In this document: positions 1-8,870 of the stretch, one piece after another
How positions within the stretch are numbered: position 1 is the stretch's first letter
Layout: every line of letters starts with the position of its first letter
Origin: Ruegeria atlantica
Lineage (GTDB): Bacteria; Pseudomonadota; Alphaproteobacteria; Rhodobacterales; Rhodobacteraceae
NCBI GenBank assembly: GCA_013032095.1
Contig: WQBJ01000003.1
Location: 186,001-250,000, forward strand
Length of the DNA: 64,000 nt
Direction: 5' to 3'
Made by a program: the position numbers and the translations under genes
The notes under the pieces: model-generated
What the model saw: only the letters and a program-made list of their open reading frames with translations
Database searches by the model: none
What the model was told of the DNA's origin: nothing

Positions 1-1
1 A

Positions 2-844
2 GTCAGATTGGGCGCTGGCCTGTATTTTGTTGCCACTCCGATCGGGACGGCGCGCGACATCACGCTCAGAGCACTGGATGTGCTGGCTTCGGCGGATATG
101 ATCGCCGCGGAAGATACGCGCAGCCTGCGCCGGTTGATGGAGATTCACGGCGTCCCGCTAGAGGGGCGGCGCATTCTGGCCTATCACGATCACAGCGGCG
201 CGGGTGCGCGCGGGAAAATCCTTGATGCGCTGGCTGAAGGGAAATCGGTTGCCTATGCGTCTGAGGCCGGAATGCCGCTGATCGCCGATCCGGGCTATGA
301 TTTGGGGCGGCAGGCGTCTGAAGCCGGTCATATGGTAACCTGCGCGCCCGGGCCCTCTGCGGCGTTGATGGCACTGACGCTTGCGGGATTGCCGACGGAT
401 GCGTTTTTCTTTGCGGGTTTTTTGCCCAACGCGTCCGGTGCGCGCAGGACGCGGATCGAAGCGCTGCGGGACATCCCCGGCACACTAGTGTTTTACGAAT
501 CGCCAAAACGTGTGGCGGCGTGCCTGGCTGATTTGGCCGAGGTTATGGGCGGCGACCGCCAGGCAGCGCTCTGTCGCGAACTGACCAAGAAATTTGAAGA
601 GGTGCGACGCGGGTCCTTGAGCGAACTGGCAGCGGCGTTGCAGGGACAGACGGTCAAGGGTGAGATCGTTTTGCTGGTGGATCGCAGCCATTCGGAATCT
701 GTTAACGAATCCGACGTAGAAGAGGCTTTGAAGCGGGCCTTAGAGACGCATTCGGTTCGGGACGCGGCGGATTTGGTGTCGGAAATGTACAAGCTGCCGC
801 GCCGTCCGATTTACCAGAAGGCCCTGAAACTGGGAAAGGGGTGA
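2..844 (+). CDS. rsmI: 16S rRNA (cytidine-1402-2'-O)-methyltransferase RsmI, 5' end cut off
   Basis: SAM-dependent enzyme that 2'-O-methylates C1402 in the decoding centre of the small ribosomal subunit. The tetrapyrrole-methylase fold shows as the N-terminal block GLYFVATPIGTARDITLRAL, then AEDTRSLRRL, the SAM-binding stretch GMPLIADPGYDLG and a GPSAAL loop near residues 117-121. The frame is open to the left edge. The first possible start, a TTG at 8, sits almost on the conserved block, so I infer the true start lies outside the window. The stop at 844 is one base from the yraN ATG, suggesting an rsmI-yraN transcript, which is a common bacterial pairing. The family assignment is firm; only the start is unknown. 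Confidence 0.93.
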   Translation, partial: VRLGAGLYFVATPIGTARDITLRALDVLASADMIAAEDTRSLRRLMEIHGVPLEGRRILAYHDHSGAGARGKILDALAEGKSVAYASEAGMPLIADPGYDLGRQASEAGHMVTCAPGPSAALMALTLAGLPTDAFFFAGFLPNASGARRTRIEALRDIPGTLVFYESPKRVAACLADLAEVMGGDRQAALCRELTKKFEEVRRGSLSELAAALQGQTVKGEIVLLVDRSHSESVNESDVEEALKRALETHSVRDAADLVSEMYKLPRRPIYQKALKLGKG

Positions 845-845
845 C

Positions 846-1217
846 ATGACCACGCGATCCGTCCGAAGTTCGGTTTCCTATCACGCCGGGCAGGCGGCGG
901 AGCAGCAGGTGGCGTCCGAATACGAACGGCGCGGGTTTTCAATCGCGCATCGCCGCTGGCGCGGCGCCTGGGGTGAGATCGATCTGATCGCCCGTAATGC
1001 AGACGGCGTCGTTTTCATCGAGGTCAAGAAAAGCACCAGCTTTGAAGTTGCTGCGACCCGGATCAGCCGCCGCCAGATGGATCGAATTTGCGCCTCGGCC
1101 GCTCAGTTTCTGGAAACCGAACCCAACGGACAACTGACGAATGCACGGTTTGATGCGGCATTAGTGGATGCTTCGGGGGCTGTTCAAATCATCGAAAACG
1201 CCTTTGGTCAGGCCTGA
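846..1217 (+). CDS. yraN: YraN family (UPF0102) endonuclease-like protein
   Basis: 123-residue protein of the UPF0102/YraN family, which has a restriction-endonuclease-like fold; its cellular role is not settled. The nuclease-type core is visible: G-A-W-G-E-I-D-L-I near residues 40-48 followed by V-F-I-E-V-K-K near 57-63, the E-I-D...E-V-K pattern of metal-dependent nucleases. Length is normal for the family. It starts one base after rsmI, the usual neighbour in proteobacteria, and gshB follows 61 bp downstream on the same strand. Family membership is clear; substrate is unknown. Confidence 0.88.
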   Translation: MTTRSVRSSVSYHAGQAAEQQVASEYERRGFSIAHRRWRGAWGEIDLIARNADGVVFIEVKKSTSFEVAATRISRRQMDRICASAAQFLETEPNGQLTNARFDAALVDASGAVQIIENAFGQA

Positions 1218-1278
1218 TCCCCATTGAACCCCCGGCCCCACTGGGCCATGTATCTGGCGTGAAACTGAGGGACACGCC

Positions 1279-2211
1279 ATGAAAATCGCCTTTCAGATGG
1301 ACCCTATCGGGGCCGTAGACATTAATGCCGACAGCTCCTTCCGACTGGCCGAAGAGGCACAGGCGCGCGGGCATACGCTGTTTTTCTACGGGCCCGATCA
1401 ACTGGCCTATCAGGAAGGACGCATCACTGCCCGTGGCCACGACATGACAGTCCAGCGCGTGGCGGGCAACCCGGCCGAACTAGGGCCTGAGCGTGAGGTT
1501 GATCTGGCCGATTTCGACGTAATCTGGCTGCGTCAGGACCCGCCGTTCGACATGCATTACATCACTTCGACCCACCTACTGGATCGTCTGAAAGGGCGGG
1601 CGCTGGTAGTGAACGATCCGTTCTGGGTGCGCAATTACCCCGAGAAGCTGCTGGTTCTGGACTTCCCTGACTTGACGCCACCAACAACGGTTGCACGTGA
1701 TTTGCAGACCATCAAGTCGTTCAAGGAAAAGCACGGCGACGTGATCCTCAAGCCGCTTTACGGCAATGGCGGTGCGGGTGTGTTCCGTCTGGATGCGAAT
1801 GACCGCAACCTGACCTCGCTGCACGAGCTGTTCACCGGTTTCTCGCGCGAACCGCTGATCGTTCAGAAATTCCTGCCCGATGTGAGTAATGGCGACAAGC
1901 GTGTGATTCTAGTGGATGGAGAGCCGGTTGGTGCGATCAACCGTGTTCCGGCCAAGGGCGAGACGCGCTCGAACATGCATGTGGGCGGGCGTCCCGAAAA
2001 GATCGGCCTGTCGGAGCGCGATCTTGAGATTTGCGCCGCGATTGGCCCCTTGCTGAAGGAAAAAGGACAGGTTTTCGTCGGGATCGATGTGATCGGGGAC
2101 TATCTGACCGAGATCAACGTGACCTCTCCGACCGGTATTCAGGAACTGGAGCGGTTCGATGGCGTAAACGTCGCTGAAAAGATCTGGCAGACGATTGAGG
2201 CCAAGCTTTAA
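1279..2211 (+). CDS. gshB: Glutathione synthase
   Basis: ATP-dependent ligase joining gamma-glutamylcysteine and glycine in the last step of glutathione synthesis; cytosolic. The 310 residues match the usual length. Visible marks are the N-terminal KIAFQMDPIGAVDINADSSF, the ATP-grasp segment KPLYGNGGAGVF near 154-165, and EINVTSPTG near 277-285 that supplies metal and substrate contacts. The ATG is preceded by an AGGGA-type ribosome site. Its 3' end overlaps the convergent ComM-like gene by 4 bp, so no room remains for a separate terminator. Confidence 0.96.
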   Translation: MKIAFQMDPIGAVDINADSSFRLAEEAQARGHTLFFYGPDQLAYQEGRITARGHDMTVQRVAGNPAELGPEREVDLADFDVIWLRQDPPFDMHYITSTHLLDRLKGRALVVNDPFWVRNYPEKLLVLDFPDLTPPTTVARDLQTIKSFKEKHGDVILKPLYGNGGAGVFRLDANDRNLTSLHELFTGFSREPLIVQKFLPDVSNGDKRVILVDGEPVGAINRVPAKGETRSNMHVGGRPEKIGLSERDLEICAAIGPLLKEKGQVFVGIDVIGDYLTEINVTSPTGIQELERFDGVNVAEKIWQTIEAKL

Positions 2212-3719
2212 GACGCGACTTTGGCGCTGATCCGAAAGCTCAGCGCCTCGGCCACATGCGGACGCCGGACATCCGCTGCGCCCTCCAGATCGGCAATTGT
2301 TCGGGCTACGCGCAGTATCCGGTGAAACGCGCGGGCCGACAGGCCGAAACGCTCGGCGGCTTTAAACAGCAACTCCTTGCCCTCAGCGTCCGGGGCCGCA
2401 ATCTCTTCCAGCATCTTGCCTTCGACGTCGGCGTTTTGTCGGGTTGATGTGCCCGCGAAACGGTCTGCCTGAATGGCGCGGGCCGCTTCGACGCGCTTCG
2501 CAACCGTGGCCGAGCTGTCACCCGAAGGTGGCAGATCGAGATCAGTGAACCCGACCGGCGGGACCTCGATCCGGAGATCGAACCGATCCATCAACGGGCC
2601 GGATATGCGACCCAGATAATCCTCGCCACAGACAGGCGCGCGCGAACAGGCGCGGGCCGGGTCGGTCAGGTAGCCGCACTTGCAAGGGTTGGCGGCAGCC
2701 ACCAGCATGAACCGGCAGGGGTATTTCACATGCGCATTGGCGCGCGCAACCATGACTTCTCCGGTTTCGATGGGTTGGCGCAGGGTTTCCAGAACCGTGC
2801 GGGGAAACTCGGGGAATTCGTCCATGAATAGGACGCCGTTATGGGCTAGTGAGATTTCCCCCGGTTTCGCGCCTTTGCCGCCCCCGACGATTGCGGCCAT
2901 CGAGGCAGTGTGGTGTGGCTCGCGAAACGGGCGGGTGCGGCTGATGCCACCTTCGTCCAGCAATCCGCACAGGGACTGGATCATCGACGTTTCCAGTGCC
3001 TCGGTCGGGGTCAGTGGTGGCAGAATTCCGGGCAGGCGCGCGGCCAGCATGGATTTGCCCGACCCTGGCGTGCCGATCATGATCAAGTGGTGCCGTCCAG
3101 CGGCTGCGATCTCGAGCGCGCGTTTGGCTCGTTCCTGCCCTTTCACATCCCGCAGATCGCGGGCGCTGGGTACGAGGTTGACCTCTCCGGGCTGGGCGGC
3201 GGGCAAGGGCGACTGGCCGGAGAAATGGCGCACCACATCGCCCAGAGAGCCTGCCCCGATCACCTGCGTAGCATCGACCCACGCGGCCTCGGCACTGGAG
3301 GCGCGGGGGCAGAGCAATGTGCGATCCTCGGCGGCAGCGGTCATGGCGGCCGGCAAGGCACCGACCACAGGCACCAGCGAGCCGTCTAACGATAGCTCAC
3401 CCAAGGAAACTGCTCCTTCGGCGGCATCCGCTGGGATGATCTCAAGGGCCGACAGCAATGCCACGGCGATTGGCAGGTCGAAATGACTGCCCTCTTTGGG
3501 CAAGTCGGCGGGCGACAGGTTTATGGTGATCCGTTTCGACGGCAGCGCGATGGCCATAGAACTCAGTGCGCTGCGTACCCGGTCGCGGGCTTCGGAGACG
3601 GCTTTGTCAGGCAGGCCGACGATGGAAAAGGCGGGCAGGCCCGGCGATACGGCGCATTGCACCTCGACCGGGCGCGCATCGACACCCTGAAAAGCAACAG
3701 TATGAGAACGGGCGACCAT
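2208..3719 (-). CDS. comM: YifB/ComM family Mg-chelatase-like AAA+ ATPase
   Basis: 503-residue protein of the YifB/ComM family. ComM is a hexameric helicase that promotes branch migration during natural transformation; whether this organism transforms is unknown. Domain order: N-terminal Lon-substrate-like fold (about 1-170), a central Mg-chelatase AAA+ module with Walker A GTPGSGKS near 216-223 and Walker B VLFMDEFPEF near 295-304, and a C-terminal Mg-chelatase helical domain after about 400. A zinc-ribbon-like cysteine group (CKCGYL...CSRAPVCG) lies near 345-365. The gene overlaps gshB by 4 bp tail to tail. Confidence 0.9.
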   Translation of the reverse strand: MVARSHTVAFQGVDARPVEVQCAVSPGLPAFSIVGLPDKAVSEARDRVRSALSSMAIALPSKRITINLSPADLPKEGSHFDLPIAVALLSALEIIPADAAEGAVSLGELSLDGSLVPVVGALPAAMTAAAEDRTLLCPRASSAEAAWVDATQVIGAGSLGDVVRHFSGQSPLPAAQPGEVNLVPSARDLRDVKGQERAKRALEIAAAGRHHLIMIGTPGSGKSMLAARLPGILPPLTPTEALETSMIQSLCGLLDEGGISRTRPFREPHHTASMAAIVGGGKGAKPGEISLAHNGVLFMDEFPEFPRTVLETLRQPIETGEVMVARANAHVKYPCRFMLVAAANPCKCGYLTDPARACSRAPVCGEDYLGRISGPLMDRFDLRIEVPPVGFTDLDLPPSGDSSATVAKRVEAARAIQADRFAGTSTRQNADVEGKMLEEIAAPDAEGKELLFKAAERFGLSARAFHRILRVARTIADLEGAADVRRPHVAEALSFRISAKVAS

Positions 3720-3764
3720 GAACGACCTTTTTGGTTAACAGGTCGTTACTGCCATGGCTGCGGT

Positions 3765-4649
3765 TTAAGAATGGTTAACGGCGGCGGTCATTTCGGTGAA
3801 TTTCGGCCAAGCGCCCGGGTCTGCGACGGTTTTGTCACGGCAGAATTGGTTGCAAAAACCCCAACACTGCCCGTTCAACTCCAGAAAATGCGTAACTGGC
3901 TTGCCGGAATAAGGGCAGGTGTCGTTAACCGATGGGCCTCCCTCTACCGTGTGCGCTTCAGATTGGCCACCGATTGGCCAGGCCGAGGACGGCAGAGCCA
4001 GCGCATATGGGAACGGGTCGTAGTCCACGGTCATACCCATCGCACGCCATTGTCGTACTGTGGGATCGGACAGCAATTCCAGGCAGTAGTCCCGGTTGGC
4101 CTCTGACACCGGCAGGCCGTACCCGATGATCCGTGCCGCGACAGGTGTGTAGAAGACATCCGCGAGGGAATAATGGCCAAACAGCGGGCCAGACGTCGCG
4201 CCGGAGACAATGCGTGCGTGCGCCCAGAGGGTCTCAATCCGTTTCAGATCGGCCTGCGTCTCCTGCGACGGCTCAAACTCCTGCCAGCAGTGTTTCAGCT
4301 GCATCGGGCACTCCCCGCGCAAAGCGGCAAACCCGGCGACCATCTCAGCGCATAGCCACCGCGCGGCGACACGGGCGGCGGGCTCAGTGGGCCACAGCCC
4401 GGCCTCTGGGTGGCGTTCGGCCAGTGTTTCGGCCATGGCGAGACTTTCACCTACCATAGTGCCATCTGGCAGGCGTAGGGCGGGCACAAGACGTGCCGGG
4501 GCGAGGGGCTTCATATCCTCGGTCATGGTGCCGGAATAGAGGCCGATCATGTAGTTTCGATAAGGCAGGCCGAACTTCTCCAGCATTAACCAGCCGCGCA
4601 TGGACCAGCTGGAAAACAGGCGGTCTCCGATAAACAAATCATAAGTCAT
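3765..4649 (-). CDS. Glutathione S-transferase with C-terminal cysteine-rich domain
   Basis: Residues 1 to about 205 are a GST: thioredoxin-fold N-terminus (YDLFIGDRLFSSWSMRGW, with Ser/Trp near the glutathione site and an E-S-L-A glutathione-binding turn near 68-71) and an all-helical C-domain. After a proline/serine-rich linker, about residues 240-285 form a separate small domain, NDTCPYSGKPVTHFLELNG then CWGFCNQFCRDKTV, with four cysteines in a C-x16-C-x3-C-x3-C arrangement plus a conserved-looking W-P-K-F tail. That resembles small metal-binding treble-clef or YHS/TRASH-like modules. Substrate unknown. Same strand as the ComM-like gene 45 bp upstream. Confidence 0.82.
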   Translation of the reverse strand: MTYDLFIGDRLFSSWSMRGWLMLEKFGLPYRNYMIGLYSGTMTEDMKPLAPARLVPALRLPDGTMVGESLAMAETLAERHPEAGLWPTEPAARVAARWLCAEMVAGFAALRGECPMQLKHCWQEFEPSQETQADLKRIETLWAHARIVSGATSGPLFGHYSLADVFYTPVAARIIGYGLPVSEANRDYCLELLSDPTVRQWRAMGMTVDYDPFPYALALPSSAWPIGGQSEAHTVEGGPSVNDTCPYSGKPVTHFLELNGQCWGFCNQFCRDKTVADPGAWPKFTEMTAAVNHS

Positions 4650-4707
4650 GTCACAAGGATGGCGCGGTGTGACTGTTCAGTAAATCAGTGATTTGTGTGG
4701 TGTGTGA

Positions 4708-5286
4708 TCACGGACAGTGATTGATTCGTCCTACTGACCAGCGGTCGCCGTGATGGGTGATTTCGGTGACCGAAAGGTTGTCGATCCGGTGGCTGAACGC
4801 CTCTTGGGCATCGAGTCCAAGGGCGCGCTGGACCTGCGTCAGGATCACGCCGAAATGGGCCACGATGATCAGATCGCGGCCTGTATGATCAGCGATCAGA
4901 CGGTCGACCACGACGTCAACGCGCACTCGAACCTCGTTCCAACTTTCGCCTTCGGGCGGGCGCACGTCACCCGGGTTGTCCCAATAGGCAAAGGCGAGGC
5001 CGGGGTCTTCGGCCTCGATCTCTTTGAAGCCGCGCAACTCCCACGTGCCGAAATGGATTTCGCGCAGGTCGACGTGATGGGGCAGGCGCTGGCGCGAACC
5101 CTGGATGGCCGATGCCGTATCCGCGGCGCGAGACAGATCGGAGGAGATCACCAGCGCATCTGTTGGCAGATGGTCGTGAAGGCGTGTGATGGCGGCGTGA
5201 TCGCTGAGGTCGGCGGGCAAATCAGACCAGCCGACCATGGTCTTTGCATGGGTCGGCCCGTGGCGAACCAGATGCAGACGGGTCAC
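4708..5286 (-). CDS. cobC: Histidine phosphatase, probable alpha-ribazole phosphatase CobC
   Basis: 192-residue histidine-phosphatase (phosphoglycerate-mutase-like) enzyme with the catalytic LVRHGPTH motif at 6-13 and a second active-site histidine in VAHFG near 142-146. The family alone does not fix a substrate. Its GTG start shares GTGA with the stop of cobU, so the two are translationally coupled. That context points to removal of phosphate from alpha-ribazole 5'-phosphate during nucleotide-loop assembly of cobalamin. Function inferred mainly from the neighbour. Confidence 0.75.
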   Translation of the reverse strand: MTRLHLVRHGPTHAKTMVGWSDLPADLSDHAAITRLHDHLPTDALVISSDLSRAADTASAIQGSRQRLPHHVDLREIHFGTWELRGFKEIEAEDPGLAFAYWDNPGDVRPPEGESWNEVRVRVDVVVDRLIADHTGRDLIIVAHFGVILTQVQRALGLDAQEAFSHRIDNLSVTEITHHGDRWSVGRINHCP

Positions 5287-5804
5287 GGCAGTTGCCCTTT
5301 CAACACCAGTGGCAATCCAGCGGTGACTTGCACCACTAGATCGGACTGTGCCGCCAAAGCAATGTTCAATCGTCCCTGCGCCTCACGAAACTGGCGGGAC
5401 AGAGCGTTGTCCGGCACGATCCCGTGGCCGACCTCGTTTGAGACGATCACCACAGGTGCGCGGCAGGACTTAAGCGCCTGCAACAGGTCGACCTGCGCCT
5501 TTTCCAGATCGTTCTCGTCCAGCAGATGGTTGGTTAGCCACATAGTCGCGCAGTCGATCAGGCACACGTCTTCCGGTGTCAGATCACCCAAAGCAGGGCC
5601 AAGGTCGAACGGGGCTTCGACTGTCGTCCAACCTGCGCCGCGCTGAGAGATATGACGCTGGACCTTGTCGCGCATCTCGTCATCAAACACTTGTGATGTG
5701 GCGAGATACACCCTCTTTTTCTTTGCTGATACAACAAGTTGTTCGGCAAATGCCGACTTCCCCGAGGCCGCGCCGCCTAACACAAAGGTTAAATCCGGAT
5801 ACAC
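5283..5804 (-). CDS. cobU: Adenosylcobinamide kinase / adenosylcobinamide-phosphate guanylyltransferase
   Basis: Bifunctional cobalamin enzyme that phosphorylates adenosylcobinamide and transfers GMP to make adenosyl-GDP-cobinamide. The P-loop FVLGGAASGKSAFAE is at the N-terminus; the CobU signatures VEAPFDL, LIDCATMWLTN and IVSNEVGHGIVP follow in order. The open frame extends to 5918 and into rpoH2, but I chose the GTG at 5804: it has an AAAGG ribosome site about 8 nt upstream and gives 173 residues, the normal CobU length with the P-loop near the start. Coupled to cobC through a 4-bp overlap. Confidence 0.93.
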   Translation of the reverse strand: MYPDLTFVLGGAASGKSAFAEQLVVSAKKKRVYLATSQVFDDEMRDKVQRHISQRGAGWTTVEAPFDLGPALGDLTPEDVCLIDCATMWLTNHLLDENDLEKAQVDLLQALKSCRAPVVIVSNEVGHGIVPDNALSRQFREAQGRLNIALAAQSDLVVQVTAGLPLVLKGQLP

Positions 5805-5821
5805 TATAATTACCTTTCTGG

Positions 5822-5850
5822 TGATCCACCCGGTTTTGTTCTGCGTATCG
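5822..5850 (+). promoter_or_regulatory. Candidate sigma-E type promoter of rpoH2
   Basis: A TGATCC hexamer at 5822-5827 lies 77 bp upstream of the rpoH2 start, between the divergent cobU and rpoH2 starts. TGATCC is the -35 core reported for RpoE (ECF) promoters in Rhodobacter, where rpoH-II is an RpoE target. A plausible but weak -10 (TATCGA) follows 18 nt later. The hexamer is seen; the promoter role is inferred. Confidence 0.4.
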
Positions 5851-5904
5851 ACCCTAGGTCGGCAAGGCAAGTCCGGCCCGCGCCTGTGAAAAGGGGAGAT
5901 TTCA

Positions 5905-6783
5905 ATGGCACTGGACAATGCGAACGATTTTTCGATGTCCCGTCAAGCGATGAAGGCCGAACTGCTGGACGCGGAGACCGAACTCAAGCTGGCATATGCT
6001 TGGCGCGATGAACGCGACGAACAGGCGCTGCACCGGCTGATCACCGCCTATATGAGGTTGGCGATTTCCATGGCGGCCAAGTTCAAACGCTATGGCGCGC
6101 CGATGAACGATCTAATTCAAGAAGCAGGCTTGGGCCTGATGAAAGCGGCCGACAAGTTCGACCCTGATCGGGGCGTTCGCTTTTCGACCTATGCGGTCTG
6201 GTGGATCAAGGCCAGCATCCAGGACTACGTTATGCGCAACTGGTCGATGGTGCGGACCGGCTCGACCTCATCCCAAAAATCGCTTTTTTTCAACATGCGT
6301 CGGGTCCAGGCGCGGCTGGAACGCGAGGCAGCGACAGAAGGAATGGACCTGGATCGCCACCAACTGCACCAGTTGATCGCCGCCGAGATTGGTGTTCCTC
6401 TGCGTGATGTCGAGATGATGGAAGGGCGGTTGTCCGGCTCGGACTTCTCGCTCAACGCCGTACAATCTGCGGACGAGGACGGGCGAGAATGGATAGACGC
6501 GCTTGAGGATGAAAGCGAACAGGCTGCCGAGACGGTGGAAAATAGCCACGACACCGAGCAACTGCGCGAATGGCTGGTGATCGCCATGCAGGCGCTGAAC
6601 GATCGCGAACGGTTCATAGTGCGGGAACGCAAATTGCGTGAACCGGCCCGGACACTAGAAAGCCTGGGGCAGGAGCTTGGACTGTCCAAGGAGCGTGTGC
6701 GCCAGCTTGAAGCCGCAGCTTTCTTGAAAATGCGCAAGAACCTTGAAGCTCAATCGCGTGAGGTGCAACACTTCATCGCATGA
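5905..6783 (+). CDS. rpoH2: RpoH-II type heat-shock/oxidative-stress sigma factor
   Basis: 292-residue sigma-70 family group 3 factor. Region 2 is visible as DLIQEAGLGLMKAADKFDPDRGVRFSTYAVWWIKASIQDYVMRNWSMVR (about 70-118), carrying the RpoH-typical core-binding and -10 recognition residues. Region 4 near 255-285 has SLGQELGLSKERVRQLEAAA, the helix-turn-helix for -35 contact. Divergence from classical RpoH and the ChaN neighbour favour the second alphaproteobacterial paralogue, which in Rhodobacter responds to singlet oxygen. The ATG has a GGGGAG site. The stop overlaps chaN by ATGA. Sigma identity is firm; the II subtype is a judgement. Confidence 0.88.
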   Translation: MALDNANDFSMSRQAMKAELLDAETELKLAYAWRDERDEQALHRLITAYMRLAISMAAKFKRYGAPMNDLIQEAGLGLMKAADKFDPDRGVRFSTYAVWWIKASIQDYVMRNWSMVRTGSTSSQKSLFFNMRRVQARLEREAATEGMDLDRHQLHQLIAAEIGVPLRDVEMMEGRLSGSDFSLNAVQSADEDGREWIDALEDESEQAAETVENSHDTEQLREWLVIAMQALNDRERFIVRERKLREPARTLESLGQELGLSKERVRQLEAAAFLKMRKNLEAQSREVQHFIA

Positions 6784-7595
6784 GACAGCTTGCGATTCTG
6801 CTTTGTGCACTTGTGGTTATGGCCAGCCCCGGCCATGCTGATGACCTGATCCCTGAAGATATATTGTCTGCGATGACATCGGCAGATGTAGTTATCTTGG
6901 GCGAGATTCACGACAACCCACAGCACCATGTCATTCAGGCAGAGGCCTTGAAGGCGATCACGCCCTCGGCTGTTGTGTGGGAGATGGTGACAGAAGAGGG
7001 CGCTCAGCGCCTCGCGGATAAGGCGGTATCTAACCCTGAGGAACTCTCAAGAATTCTGGAATGGCTCGAGTCCGGCTGGCCGCCGCTCAGCATGTATTAC
7101 CCGGTTTTTCAGGCGTCGGACGCACCGGTCTACGGGGCGATGGTGCCACGCGCTGCAGCTCGTGCCGCAATGGAGCGGGGCGCTGCCACCGCTCTTGGTG
7201 CGGATGCCGCGCGATATGGTTTGACCGTTCCCTTGCCGACCGAAGAACAGGCGGCACGGGAGGCCGATCAACTGGCGGCGCATTGTGACGCAATTCCGGA
7301 AAGCGCCCTGCCGCAACTGGTCGCCATTCAACGTCTGCGTGATGCGGTGCTGACCCGCGCCATCCTGCGTGCCACCGATGAAACCGGCGGCCCGGTTGCG
7401 GTGATCACGGGCAACGGTCACGCCCGCAAGGACCGGGGTATTCCGACCTTTCTGTCTCGTTTGAGCCCGGGTCTGACCGTGTTTGTGCTGGGCCAATCCG
7501 AGGAAGGTGTGGTCGAGGGCGAATTCGACGCAGTGATTGACAGCCCGGGCATCGAACGCGAAGACCCCTGCTTGGCCTTCAAGACTCAGAATTAA
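6780..7595 (+). CDS. chaN: ChaN-type haem-binding exported protein
   Basis: 271-residue exported protein of the ChaN / Cofac_haem_bdg family, whose characterised members bind haem and are linked to iron uptake. A Sec signal peptide spans about 1-21 (MRQLAILLCALVVMASPGHA then DD). The family block ILGEIHDNPQHHVIQAEAL is near 37-55 and VVWEM near 64-68; an ITGNGHARKDRGIP stretch near 208-221 completes the fold. There is a Cys in the signal core but no good lipobox, so I predict a periplasmic protein. The start overlaps the rpoH2 stop, so it is translated with the sigma factor; a link between stress response and haem or iron handling is inference. Confidence 0.8.
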   Translation: MRQLAILLCALVVMASPGHADDLIPEDILSAMTSADVVILGEIHDNPQHHVIQAEALKAITPSAVVWEMVTEEGAQRLADKAVSNPEELSRILEWLESGWPPLSMYYPVFQASDAPVYGAMVPRAAARAAMERGAATALGADAARYGLTVPLPTEEQAAREADQLAAHCDAIPESALPQLVAIQRLRDAVLTRAILRATDETGGPVAVITGNGHARKDRGIPTFLSRLSPGLTVFVLGQSEEGVVEGEFDAVIDSPGIEREDPCLAFKTQN

Positions 7596-7658
7596 CCGCT
7601 GGAACTGTCCGGTTCCCTTGCCTAATGTCGGGGCCGACCGGGACGGGAAGGGTTCAAC

Positions 7659-8855
7659 ATGTTGGCATCGAAACGCATTCTGCTGATCATCGGCGGCGGG
7701 ATCGCGGCCTATAAGTCGCTGGATCTGATCCGGCGACTGAAGGAACGTGGTGGATCAGTCACTCCTGTATTGACCCGCGCTGCCGAGGAATTTGTAACTC
7801 CCCTGTCTGTGTCGGCTTTGGCTGGAGAGAAAGTCTATCGCGATCTTTTCGATCTGACGGATGAGGCCGAGATGGGCCATATCCAGCTCTCGCGCTCTGC
7901 CGATCTGATTGTGGTTGCCCCGGCGACCGCTGATCTGATGGGCAAGATGACCGGGGGGCTGGCGAATGATCTGGCGTCGACTCTGTTGATGGCGACGGAC
8001 ACGCCGGTTCTATGTGCGCCTGCGATGAATGTTCGGATGTGGGATCACCCCGCAACGCAGCGTAACCTGAAGCAATTGCAAGCGGATGGAGTGCGTTTTG
8101 TTGGGCCAAACGAGGGCGACATGGCCTGCGGTGAATACGGACCCGGCCGCATGTCGGAACCTTTGGAGATTGTTGCGGCTATCGAAGCGGAACTCGGCAA
8201 CGGCCCGCTCAGCGGCAAACGCGTTCTGGTGACTTCCGGCCCGACGCATGAGCCTATTGATCCCGTGCGGTACATCGCAAATCGGTCTTCGGGGGCTCAG
8301 GGTACCGCAGTGGCCCGGGCGCTGGCAGCACTGGGGGCGGAAGTGATCTTCGTGACCGGCCCAGCAGACGTTCCCCCGCCCGAGGGAGTGCAGGTTGTGT
8401 CAGTTGAAACCGCCAAACAGATGTCCGACGCAGTAGATGCGGCGCTGCCAGTGGATGCAGGCGTGTTTGCAGCCGCAGTGGCGGATTGGCGCGTGGCCAG
8501 CGCCTCGGACAAGAAATTGAAGAAAAGCCGCGACGGGCTGCCCGCGCTGGAGTTTGCCGAAAACCCCGACATTCTGAAGCGCATCTCGCATTTGGAAAAG
8601 TGTCGCCCCGCATTGGTTGTTGGCTTTGCCGCCGAAACAGACAACGTCATTGAACACGCCACCGCCAAACGAGGGCGCAAGGGCTGCGATTGGATCGTGG
8701 CCAATGATGTCAGCCCGGCTACGGGGATCATGGGTGGGTCTGAGAACGCGGTGATCCTGATTTCGGACGCAGGGGCCGAGGAATGGCCGCGCATGGGCAA
8801 GGATCAGGTCGCCGAACGCCTGGCGCGCAAGATCGCCAAAGCTTTGACCAGCTAG
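7659..8855 (+). CDS. coaBC: Bifunctional phosphopantothenoylcysteine decarboxylase / phosphopantothenate-cysteine ligase
   Basis: Two consecutive steps of coenzyme A synthesis in one flavoprotein. CoaC half (about 1-180): IGGGIAAYKSLDLIRRL, the catalytic-His region MGHIQLSRSADLIVVAPATADLMGK, the substrate-clamp motif APAMNVRMWDHPATQRNL and ACGEYGPGRM with its catalytic cysteine. CoaB half (about 185-398): VLVTSGPTHEPIDPVRYIANRSSG for nucleotide binding and KLKKS for substrate. The 398 residues fit the family. dut follows 15 bp downstream, a frequent pairing. Confidence 0.96.
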   Translation: MLASKRILLIIGGGIAAYKSLDLIRRLKERGGSVTPVLTRAAEEFVTPLSVSALAGEKVYRDLFDLTDEAEMGHIQLSRSADLIVVAPATADLMGKMTGGLANDLASTLLMATDTPVLCAPAMNVRMWDHPATQRNLKQLQADGVRFVGPNEGDMACGEYGPGRMSEPLEIVAAIEAELGNGPLSGKRVLVTSGPTHEPIDPVRYIANRSSGAQGTAVARALAALGAEVIFVTGPADVPPPEGVQVVSVETAKQMSDAVDAALPVDAGVFAAAVADWRVASASDKKLKKSRDGLPALEFAENPDILKRISHLEKCRPALVVGFAAETDNVIEHATAKRGRKGCDWIVANDVSPATGIMGGSENAVILISDAGAEEWPRMGKDQVAERLARKIAKALTS

Positions 8856-8870
8856 ACAAGAGGAGCAGTG

